NCBI RefSeq assembly: GCF_020531945.1
Contig: NZ_JAJATZ010000009.1
Span: 1 to 64,000, forward strand
Direction of reading: 5' to 3'
From: Loktanella gaetbuli
Lineage (GTDB): Bacteria > Pseudomonadota > Alphaproteobacteria > Rhodobacterales > Rhodobacteraceae
Length of the DNA stretch: 64,000 nucleotides
Every line of letters starts with the position of its first letter. The stretch's first letter is position 1. Positions 1 to 7,124 of the stretch are shown here, piece by piece. The notes under the pieces are model-generated. The model had not been told where the DNA came from. It ran no database searches and saw only the letters and a list, made by a program, of their open reading frames with translations. A program made the translations under genes and the position numbers.

Positions 1-484
1 TCCTTGGTTCCAAAATTACCAAGCAAAGCGTCTACAAATCTAGGGGCACCTCAGTCGCCTCGGTGCATTCCTCGTCCCCCCTGTCGTGTAGAAGATCACA
101 TCTGACATTAGCTGCGCCGCGGCAATTTTGAAAGATGGGCTCGAAGCGGACATGCGGCAGCCCGGAGAGCTGACGGCAACCGTCAGCTGCCGTCGCTTCC
201 AGCCCAAAGCGGCAGTTCTGCAATTGCGCAAGATACTGCCACTGCAGCCCGCATTGCGGACATTGGCTCCTGCAATCGGTGTCTTTAACATCCACTGAAA
301 AATAGAAAGGTCCTCAGGTGGAATGTGAATCCAACCTCGTCATTTCCATCGCCTCGCAGCGAAGTTAGACAGGATTGCCGCGCACGTTTATTACAAAGTC
401 GCAACAGCTTGACCTGACACATTCGAATCGGAGCCAAAAGACACCGCACATCTAGGGCGCATCTAACATAGGAAAAAACGAGTA
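1..484. other. Non-coding stretch with dispersed-repeat-like sequence
   Basis: No convincing gene is seen. Open frames on the minus strand between 32 and 295 have cysteine- and arginine-rich translations without family features. A perfect inverted repeat, AGCTGACGG / CCGTCAGCT with loop CAA, lies at 168-188. The segment around 130-160 contains a GAAGCGGACAT...GCCCAT-type motif (read on either strand) of a kind I associate with repeated intergenic DNA in roseobacters; a related version occurs near 4640-4680. The function is unknown. Confidence 0.4.
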
Positions 485-1015
485 GTGGCACTTGATCAGA
501 ACATTAAGCTCGAACCTAAAAGTCTTGAACAAGGTGAACATCGCCTGACCGGTGCTGAAACGGAACAGGCGCTTGGCCATACCTTGCCGCGGGCACTCAT
601 TGATCTTCTGGACCCGATTAAAGCACCCGCTTTTTTCAATGGCTCCGTGCGCATCAAAGTGGAGGAATGCAATCCCCTGACGGACAAAGAGGGTCGGCAA
701 AATGTGCTGATGCTGTTCGGGTTGACCTTAGGAAAAGACGGTATCTTGGCAAAGTATCAAAACTATAACGGGCGTTTTGCCCGACGGTGCATACCCTTCG
801 CCGAGGATGGTTTGGGCAATCTCTTTGTTATTGATGCGGTTTCAGGCCAAGTTAAATTTTGGTATCATGAATGTATAGATGGCGAAACCAGCCCAAAGGC
901 GCTGACCTTGGTCGCTGAAGATTTCGATAGTTTCATATCCGGTTTGGAACCTTTCGAAGAGGCGCAAAATCCTGCTCCATCGAGTGGCATCAAGAGGTTT
1001 CGGTTCGATTTTTGA
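485..1015 (+). CDS. SUKH-type (SMI1/KNR4) immunity-like protein
   Basis: This 176-aa protein has no signal peptide and starts at GTG 485; no better ATG start is present. The central part carries the SMI1/KNR4 pattern: a helix with LPRALIDLL, then an LF-rich strand, a charged PFAEDGLGN segment (about residues 100-110) and a final LV..F..F helix near residues 145-152. SUKH proteins are mostly cytoplasmic antidotes to polymorphic or contact-dependent toxins. The next gene begins at its stop codon and is also a small immunity-like protein, which suggests an immunity cassette. The matching toxin would have to lie left of the window; none is visible here. A general regulatory role is the alternative. 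Confidence 0.75.
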   Translation: MALDQNIKLEPKSLEQGEHRLTGAETEQALGHTLPRALIDLLDPIKAPAFFNGSVRIKVEECNPLTDKEGRQNVLMLFGLTLGKDGILAKYQNYNGRFARRCIPFAEDGLGNLFVIDAVSGQVKFWYHECIDGETSPKALTLVAEDFDSFISGLEPFEEAQNPAPSSGIKRFRFDF

Positions 1016-1038
1016 CAGTTTGCGGGTACACTCATCCG

Positions 1039-1278
1039 ATGAAGCTCGCAGAAATGAAAAACTATTTGGCCGCCCATAGCGTCGAAGATGGCACCGCCTA
1101 CAGTCATGGCAGGCTTGGCGGCGGCGACATCCACGGCATCGAAGAAATCGATGGCGTCTGGCACACCTATTACAGCGAACGCGGATATCGCGCCTGGCCC
1201 AGCGAAGAAGAGGCTGTGGCCTTTGTTGTGAAAGATGCCGAAAAGTTTGCGCGCGCTTACAACTTTTGGAAAGATTGA
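1039..1278 (+). CDS. Small immunity-like protein (Imm59-like, tentative)
   Basis: The product has 79 aa if ATG 1039 is used; a TTG at 1012 overlapping the upstream stop codon would add 9 residues and couple translation. The sequence is acidic and soluble with a WHTYYSERGYR segment (about residues 40-50) followed by an E-rich stretch and an F/Y-rich C-terminal helix. The YYSERG pattern resembles small polymorphic-toxin immunity families such as Imm59, but I assign this from memory and it is uncertain. It directly follows the SUKH gene on the same strand, supporting an immunity role. Confidence 0.55.
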   Translation: MKLAEMKNYLAAHSVEDGTAYSHGRLGGGDIHGIEEIDGVWHTYYSERGYRAWPSEEEAVAFVVKDAEKFARAYNFWKD

Positions 1279-1280
1279 AT

Positions 1281-1406
1281 ATGTCTATGCGCCCTGACAA
1301 GGTTCATGCCTATTTCGCGCACCATGGACTGGAAGAAACCAGAAATCATGTTTTGAAAAACTTTGCCGTCCGCGCGCGTTGCCCCTTTGAACAAGCTGCC
1401 GAATAG
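1281..1406 (+). pseudogene. Short open frame, possible remnant of a second immunity gene
   Basis: A 41-codon frame starts at ATG 1281, two bases after the preceding gene, and stops at TAG. Its first residues (MSMRPDKVHAYFAHHGLEET) loosely echo the start of the preceding protein (MKLAEMKNYLAAHSVED), hinting at a truncated paralogue. The frame after the stop shows no conserved features. It may equally be spurious. Confidence 0.3.
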
Positions 1407-1511
1407 GTCATAGCGCAGGCCAGATTGGCGCGATCTCAAAGCGCCCTATCCAATGACATATATTTGCGAAATCAAAGGCCGCAGCGGTAAAGAGAGGTGG
1501 GTTGGGAAAAC

Positions 1512-1818
1512 TGAACAGCCGGGATAAGTGGATTTTCCGCGCAACAGCAGCATGATGCTGCAAGCGAGGAGATGACCATGACAAGACGACCGCGCCGGAA
1601 TCACAGCCCGGCTTTCAAGGCGAAAGTCGCTGTCGCCGCGATCAAGGGTGAACGAACTCTGATTGAGCTGGCGCAGCACTTTGACGTCCATCCGAACCAG
1701 ATCAAGCAGTGGCGTGACCAATTGCTTGAAGGCGCGAAAAGTGTGTTTGGCGATGCCGCCAAGGTTGATCTGGCGCCGGTGATCAACTTGAAGACGCTGC
1801 ATGCCTAGATCGGAGGTA
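1512..1818 (+). mobile_element. IS3-family insertion sequence remnant
   Basis: Only the left part of an IS3-type element remains: a leader from about 1512 (beginning TGAACAGCCGGG, possibly the terminal repeat), the start of orfA, then loss of similarity shortly after 1810. OrfB, which carries the DDE catalytic domain, is absent, so the element cannot move by itself. It lies between the immunity genes and the ATPase gene. Confidence 0.6.
1572..1808 (+). pseudogene. Truncated IS3-family transposase OrfA
   Basis: The 78-aa product is the N-terminal helix-turn-helix part of an IS3-type OrfA: a basic start (MTRRPRRNHS), AFKAKVAVAAIKGERTL, then AQHFDVHPNQIKQWRDQLLEGA (HTH with the typical NQIKQW). 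In intact family members the sequence continues LHAKIGEL. Here LHA is followed by TAG, so the lysine codon AAG appears to have become a stop, and the sequence diverges a few codons later. It is a pseudogene fragment. Confidence 0.8.
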
Positions 1819-2193
1819 AGCGTTCCATCTGACCCCTTCCGACGATTCTATCTTAAGCTCGATCAAGTCCCTATATTGGCGCATAGCGCCAATACAGAGC
1901 GGTATAATTATACGCTTTCGGCCCTTAGGAGACATGTAACTAACCGTCCAGCGCTGCGCTGCAGCTTCACCAGAGCGGCCCTTCATCAGCGGCGCATTCA
2001 GCAAGCCTAGAGTTTGGGAAAGACAAATTCTAACTGACTGTCCGAAATTGAGCCTACGTTCAGTGCGCCTCAGACCACTGCCCGTTTCGGCTCCAAGTGC
2101 GCTGATCGTCAGCCGTTCGAGGGGCACCGCCGTCGCTTCAAACTCTCGTGCGACTGATTTATTGACCGAGCATTCCTCGGTCCTTGGGCTGTT
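1819..2193. other. Gene-free stretch with a perfect hairpin
   Basis: No supportable gene. A 9-bp perfect inverted repeat TATTGGCGC / GCGCCAATA with loop ATA lies at 1874-1894. The segment 1920-2030 reads like conserved non-coding or IS-end sequence rather than coding DNA. The ATPase gene on the minus strand ends at 2194. Confidence 0.4.
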
Positions 2194-4485
2194 TCATGTG
2201 GCCTTGCATTGCTTGCGGATCGCGTTGGTATGGTCGGCGTCTGACGAAGCCATCAATTCGAGTAAAGCGGCATTCGCATCCCGCGTCTCCTCAATCGTCA
2301 TCGAAGAATGCGAGACGAGATCATCGAGGCTGTCAGAGTGCGATTCCACCTGGATCAAGCGGTCTAAAGCCTGGATACGGACGTCGTCGATATCTGGACA
2401 CTTCTTCGCTAGGGCTTCGAGCTTCTGTTGCAGGGAGTGGCTACCTGGAACCTTGAAGGCGAGGAAAACGTCCAGAACCCGCCGGATCACATTGGGCATC
2501 ATAAACCAGTACTCCGAGTATTTGCCTCCAGCTTCTTCGAATTGAAGCATCTTGTGGCAAAGGAAGTGGTATTCAGAGTCGTAGGCGCGCAGTTGGGACG
2601 GCAGTTCAACTATGCGGGCACTCCTGGCTTCTGTGCCCTCGGGCATTGAAACATCGAGAAATAGCAGCGCGGCTGTCGGCGGGTCTGCCTTACCCTGATT
2701 CCGCCAAGCTTTTTTGAACTCGTTCATGCAGTGCTGATTGTGGGTCAATATAAAAAGCTGGGCAGCCTTCGTCAGGCGCGATCGAATAAGCGAGCACGCA
2801 TAGTTCATGGCCTTGGTGTCGAGGCTTGAGATGGGATCGTCGATGACGAGGATCAGGTCTTCAAGCGATTTCCCGTCGGCTTCCAGTGATGAGATGAAGT
2901 AGCAGAGCGCGATAGCAGTCTTCTCGCCTTCACTGGGCGGTCCTTTAACGATCTTGTTGTGACGACGTAGTTCATATCCTCCGTCGACCGCAAATATCGT
3001 CAGCTCACCGTGGCCCAGGTAGGCGCGAACAAGCTTCGTGATCTGGTCGGCGGCTGGGCCATGGATCCGCACCTTGGCGCTGAGTTCAGCAATCTCGCCT
3101 TCCAGCGTGCGAATCTCGTCTTCTAAGGAGTTCACCCGACCATTCGCTTCTGCCAGCGAATTTTTGAGCGCGGCGTAGGTCTCGTGCCCTTCGGCCAGAT
3201 AGTGCTTTTTGATGGTCTCGCGGGCGTCGTCCTGGCGTTTAGCAAAATCAGCAGACGCTTCGTTATGCTCATTGATAACCGCATTTTGCACTGCGATGGC
3301 TTCTTTGAGGGCTTTATTCCTTGCCGCGATCTGATCGGGACTCGGTAGATTCTGCGCAATGGGTTTGGTTGGCTGTTCCACACGGGAAGAAAGAATTCGG
3401 CACGCTTCCTCCATGACAGGGACAAAGTCGTTCAGTATGCTGTCTGTGTCATGGCGAGCGGCAGTGTAACGCTCCGCAAACTGCAATTCGAGTTCGGCAG
3501 TCTTGGGCCAAGTGCTTGAAGCAGATCGGCTCTCGGTCAGAAGCGTTGAAGCCTTCGCGCCCGCTTCTTTAAGCTCTCCAAGCAGCTTTGAGAGCCGGTC
3601 GTCCAGTGCTTGAGCGAGCTTCTGTTTCCGAGCGTCGCTGATCGTGTTGCCGCAAAGCAGGCAATTTTCCAGGTCGTTTGCGCTGTGATAATCATGACCG
3701 GTCTTCAGCCAAGGAACCATAGCAGGGTGGCTTTCCATTTCTTCCAACGCAACCGTTCCAATACTCAGCTCGGCGAAGTGCCGTGCGCCTTCCACCGTTT
3801 TCCGTATGGCATCGACCTCTATTGCGACGACATTCAGAGCTGGCGGCGGCGCTGTGAGGCGGGTTACATCGACCAGAGCAGTGAGGGCTTCAGCCTTCAA
3901 CCTAGCGCCTTTGTCGGACGGTAGCGTTTCGTAGTCCTTCTCCAGCTGTCTGGCTTCGTACCTGCGGTTGCCCAGATGCAGAGATGCCGCAACCAGCTTG
4001 GCCCGTTCTGTCCGGTAGTTCTTGAGCGCCTTTTCGCGCTCGTCAGCAATTCTTTTATCTGCCTCCCGTTTCCGCTCTTTGTCCGCGAGTGTCTGCTGAG
4101 CAGTACTGAGTTCGGCTGCAAGTTCGGACTGCTCTTCACTAATATAGAAAATTGAAGATGCGCGGCCCTCTTTCCACTGCAAATTTCGCGAGATGAAATC
4201 TTCATTGAATACGCGGACGTGGCTCTCAAGGCCTCCCAATGCGTTTGGTGCCTTGAACGTTGCGCCGCCATCGAGTGCAACCTCGAAGCTACAGCCTGTC
4301 GGAAGATTCTCCTGATGTTTCCCCTCCTCAAGGCAGGCAAATAACCTCGACAACGTACTCTTGCCGGATCCATTAAATCCGTAAACGAGATTAAGTTGGC
4401 GGAATGGAGGTATGTCTTCTCGTGCAGCTTTATTTGCCAGGACGCCGACGCCGCTCAGCGTCTTTATCGTTGCAATTGTAGCCAT
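2194..4485 (-). CDS. AAA_13-type ATPase with zinc-hook motif, RloC-like (candidate anticodon nuclease)
   Basis: The 763-aa protein is an ABC/SMC-like ATPase. Residues 36-44 give Walker A (GFNGSGKST). Coiled coils at about 120-270 and 290-470 surround a CLLC pair (C275, C278) like the zinc hook of RloC and Rad50. SEGEKTA (518-524) is the signature, LILVIDDP (544-551) Walker B and LTHNQH (580-585) the H-loop. About 170 C-terminal residues follow, containing PNVIRRVLDVFLAF (664-677) and histidines at 716 and 726. PrrC/RloC anticodon nucleases use an Arg-Glu-His set in this C-terminal position; here an Asp stands where Glu might be expected, so nuclease activity is only a hypothesis. ATG 4485 is chosen because an AGGGG site lies about 8 bases upstream. 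It is a single gene in accessory DNA, so a phage-defence role is likely. Confidence 0.75.
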   Translation of the reverse strand: MATIATIKTLSGVGVLANKAAREDIPPFRQLNLVYGFNGSGKSTLSRLFACLEEGKHQENLPTGCSFEVALDGGATFKAPNALGGLESHVRVFNEDFISRNLQWKEGRASSIFYISEEQSELAAELSTAQQTLADKERKREADKRIADEREKALKNYRTERAKLVAASLHLGNRRYEARQLEKDYETLPSDKGARLKAEALTALVDVTRLTAPPPALNVVAIEVDAIRKTVEGARHFAELSIGTVALEEMESHPAMVPWLKTGHDYHSANDLENCLLCGNTISDARKQKLAQALDDRLSKLLGELKEAGAKASTLLTESRSASSTWPKTAELELQFAERYTAARHDTDSILNDFVPVMEEACRILSSRVEQPTKPIAQNLPSPDQIAARNKALKEAIAVQNAVINEHNEASADFAKRQDDARETIKKHYLAEGHETYAALKNSLAEANGRVNSLEDEIRTLEGEIAELSAKVRIHGPAADQITKLVRAYLGHGELTIFAVDGGYELRRHNKIVKGPPSEGEKTAIALCYFISSLEADGKSLEDLILVIDDPISSLDTKAMNYACSLIRSRLTKAAQLFILTHNQHCMNEFKKAWRNQGKADPPTAALLFLDVSMPEGTEARSARIVELPSQLRAYDSEYHFLCHKMLQFEEAGGKYSEYWFMMPNVIRRVLDVFLAFKVPGSHSLQQKLEALAKKCPDIDDVRIQALDRLIQVESHSDSLDDLVSHSSMTIEETRDANAALLELMASSDADHTNAIRKQCKAT

Positions 4486-4942
4486 GCACGCCACCCCTTC
4501 TGCACATTTTGCCAAAGCCGCCTCTTTGCATTCGAGAGTAACAAAGTGCCTCGCGATTGAAATCCCCGTTGTAGCATAAAGAGGTGATTGGGGGTTCCGG
4601 TCTCGCCCTGAGGTCAAGACCGGCCGTTCGCGCACTAAGCAGCGAATGTCAGGTATCCGCCCATACTGTCCTACGTCTTGACCGCAGCAATCGAACATTT
4701 GCTGCTTTCACAAGATTTCCGTCCGCGTTGATCCAAGTGACCGGTGCTCAACCTGAATCCTTAAATTTCTGTCAGCCGGTTACGAAACTGCGAGTCTGCT
4801 CAAAGGTCGCCGCAGCACGGTGCTGTAGCTTACCTTCGCGGCTCCAGTTGCTCGAAAGCTCCGCTCTGCCTTGGTGGTGACATGAGACCAAATTCTGGGG
4901 TAAATCTGCGAGCTAAAATCTATCGACATAAAATTGAGATGG
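4486..4942. other. Intergenic stretch with roseobacter-type non-coding repeat
   Basis: No gene is supported. Around 4620-4700 the sequence contains GCGAATGTCAGGTATCCGCC followed by CATACTGTC, related to the motif near 130-160 in this window. Such sequences recur between genes in this bacterial group and are often mis-called as small proteins. The stretch separates the ATPase gene from the small ribbon-helix-helix gene, both on the minus strand. Confidence 0.4.
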
Positions 4943-5116
4943 TCAGCCCTGAGCGTTTTTGTCGAACCAGTCTTCCATCATCCGCCGTATCATCTCTGGT
5001 CGCGATGGCTTGTCTGATTGAGCGTCGATCGCATCGTCCAGCCGTTTCAATGCATCCGGAGACACTCTTACCAGAACTGGTGTCGCGTCAGTTTTAGGGC
5101 GACCGATTTTTGCCAT
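4943..5116 (-). CDS. Small ribbon-helix-helix (CopG/Arc-type) DNA-binding protein
   Basis: A 57-aa frame reads MAKIGRPKTD at its start, then TPVLVRVSPDALKRLDDAIDA, a linker with SDKPSRPEMIRRMMEDWF, and ends at TGA 4943-4945. The layout of a beta strand (PVLVRVS) followed by two helices, the second starting SRPEMIRR, is the ribbon-helix-helix fold used by CopG-like repressors and antitoxins. It is short enough to be missed by gene callers. It is transcribed divergently from the 198-aa gene. A direct repeat of CAATATCG at 5134 and 5155, 21 bp apart, lies just upstream and could be its operator. Confidence 0.65.
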   Translation of the reverse strand: MAKIGRPKTDATPVLVRVSPDALKRLDDAIDAQSDKPSRPEMIRRMMEDWFDKNAQG

Positions 5117-5133
5117 AATATCTCGGAACTTTC

Positions 5134-5162
5134 CAATATCGCCTATTGACTTTACAATATCG
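5134..5162. promoter_or_regulatory. Direct repeat CAATATCG x2, candidate operator
   Basis: CAATATCG occurs at 5134-5141 and again at 5155-5162, exactly 21 bp apart, placing both copies on the same DNA face. The repeats lie between the divergent RHH gene (start 5116) and the 198-aa gene (start 5236). A TTGACT at 5146-5151 sits between them but no well-spaced -10 is evident. Confidence 0.4.
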
Positions 5163-5235
5163 TATAGTAAGTTCGTGTAGACGCAAGGATTCAGCTTGCG
5201 CCTACACTAACCCCAACGATCCTGTGGAGATCATC

Positions 5236-5832
5236 ATGGCTGACACTTTCCCTACCACGCTGAATAGCGTGTCTCAAACCCCGAATGCGGCGCTGGATTT
5301 GTCTTTGGCGAACGCCGCCGCCTTTTCGGAGTTTGATCGCTGCATGGCGCTGACGCGCGCTGCGATCGCGGCGGAGGCCTACGCCGATGCGGCAAATCAA
5401 GATCCCGCACTAGCGGGTTGCGACCAGGCCGCAGCCGATGCCTGGGCCATGGCCGACGAGGCGCTCTGGCGGTTCCACTCTGACCGGTCTGTGACCCTGT
5501 GGGATGTAAAGTATGCCGCATGGGTGCTTCTTCTGATGCTCGAAGACGACGGTGACGGCCTCGACACTCTGACGCAGCGTGCGCAAAGTCTGCGGTATCG
5601 GGCACAGCGGTTCGCCCGCAGTCCGTTGCCTGTCGAACTGCTCTCAGCACCGCGCATGGTCGTGGCCGCCGATCTTGTCGATGAGATTATCGCAGCTGCT
5701 CAAGAAGATCTGACCGCACGCGAGGCGCTCCGCGCGACGCCAGCTGTGAGCACCGATCTCGGGCTGTCATCGTCAAGGGTCGATGTGAAATGCGAAGAGA
5801 TCGAGGACGGTTTGGACGTCAGTCCCGTCTGA
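5236..5832 (+). CDS. Hypothetical protein of the mobile element
   Basis: The 198-aa product is acidic, alanine-rich and predicted soluble and helical, with a central WALLMLEDDGDG-like region (WVLLLMLEDDGDGLDTL). I recognise no domain. ATG 5236 is chosen over an upstream TTG because GGAG at 5226-5229 is well placed. It is followed by the GIY-YIG gene on the same strand after 99 bp, so the two may be co-transcribed. Conservation with the GIY-YIG and AAA genes would be expected if they act together, but this is not shown. Confidence 0.6.
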   Translation: MADTFPTTLNSVSQTPNAALDLSLANAAAFSEFDRCMALTRAAIAAEAYADAANQDPALAGCDQAAADAWAMADEALWRFHSDRSVTLWDVKYAAWVLLLMLEDDGDGLDTLTQRAQSLRYRAQRFARSPLPVELLSAPRMVVAADLVDEIIAAAQEDLTAREALRATPAVSTDLGLSSSRVDVKCEEIEDGLDVSPV

Positions 5833-5931
5833 TCTGCCCCATTCCGATCTGATCGATTGCGGCATCCGAGCTTTCGGATGCCGCCGGTCTGCCTTTGCCT
5901 GCAGTTCATCCTTATTCAGGAGGTGCGTTCA

Positions 5932-6936
5932 ATGAACGTTCATTCCCCCAAATCCGACACATTCATTATCGACGGCGATCCCTACCCTGCCCTCAACAAG
6001 CCGCTCAAGCCCGAGTGGGTGACATCAGCCGCGCACGCGGGCTTTGATCTGATCGGTCGCGCCCGTGACCGCTACCACGGCGTGTTGCGCTGTCGCACCT
6101 GCGCCACCGACGCGCTGGTGCGGATCAACGTCATTCGTGGCGCGACACCGCTGTGCCATGCCTGCATCCACGACCGGCGATCCCGTGCGGCCCAGGCTCT
6201 CGGCGCAGAGCTGATCGCCAAAAGTCCGAAGCATCGACACTACGGCCTGTTCCGCCTGTCCTGCGGCCATGTCGTGCGGCGTCAATACACACGTGTGGAG
6301 GCCGCCGCAGACGGCGGTCATGCTCTCGGATGCGAAGACTGCCGCGCCGCACGCGATGATGAGGCGGCGCGCGACTTTGGCTGGGTCTTGGTCGGTCCTG
6401 CCACGAGCGGACGCGCAGGGTATCGCGACTACCGCCACCATTGCGGCCACGTGCAATCCATCAGTGTCGGCAACATGCGCTGGGGGGACTGCACCTGTGC
6501 GGCCTGCGGTCAAGGATGGGCAGCCAAGCCGTCGTTCATCTACCTGTTCCGGATTGACCTGCCGGAGATGTCAGTCCTGAAGCTGGGCTATTCCGCCCGA
6601 CCTGCCAAGCGCCTGCGCCACCAGCTTGGTCTGGACCGCAGCGTGTCGTCCGAAGTCATCCGGGTGCTCGCGCTCTCCTCCGGCAATCTCGCCGTGCGTG
6701 AAGAGAAAGCCTGTCATCGCCATATGCGCGACATGCATCCTGAACTGGCGTTGCCCAAGCGCGTGTTTGGCGACGCGATCAACACCCAAGGCGAGATCTA
6801 TCATCTGCAGGCAGAACCCTTGCTGCAGGCCCTGATCGATGGCGTCACGGCGCGGGCCCGGTCCGCCGCAAACATCGCGCAGATATCCACCGCGCTGCAG
6901 GCAAACCGTCCGCGCCGCAAGACGCGCGCCACCTGA
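5932..6936 (+). CDS. Zinc-ribbon and GIY-YIG-like (T5orf172/MUG113) protein
   Basis: The 334-aa protein begins at ATG 5932 behind an AGGAGG site. Residues 1-195 hold several Cys/His pairs spaced like zinc ribbons (C54/C57 with C75/C78; C111-H113 with C134/C137; C171-H173 with C189/C192). Residues 202-280 match the GIY-YIG-like T5orf172/MUG113 pattern: FIYLFRI (Tyr204), LKLGYS (217-221), PAKRL (Arg227) and an REEKACHRHM helix with the putative metal-binding Glu257/258. Such proteins are putative endonucleases or DNA-binding factors of phages and plasmids. Zinc modules before the nuclease suggest DNA recognition. It is flanked by the unknown 198-aa gene and the FtsH-like AAA gene, all on the plus strand. 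Confidence 0.7.
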   Translation: MNVHSPKSDTFIIDGDPYPALNKPLKPEWVTSAAHAGFDLIGRARDRYHGVLRCRTCATDALVRINVIRGATPLCHACIHDRRSRAAQALGAELIAKSPKHRHYGLFRLSCGHVVRRQYTRVEAAADGGHALGCEDCRAARDDEAARDFGWVLVGPATSGRAGYRDYRHHCGHVQSISVGNMRWGDCTCAACGQGWAAKPSFIYLFRIDLPEMSVLKLGYSARPAKRLRHQLGLDRSVSSEVIRVLALSSGNLAVREEKACHRHMRDMHPELALPKRVFGDAINTQGEIYHLQAEPLLQALIDGVTARARSAANIAQISTALQANRPRRKTRAT

Positions 6937-7124
6937 CGCAGGCACTTGCGTCACTATCGCAAGATGAGACAGCGGTCCGCGACGGCCTTCGCCTGATCTC
7001 AGGCTTCGTCGCGGATCGCTGACACGTCAGAACATCGCCTACAGCACACCCACATCTCTGCCATTCACCGGTCGCCCCATCGGGCACCGAGCTCTTCTCT
7101 CATTCCGACAGATTGGATATCGCC

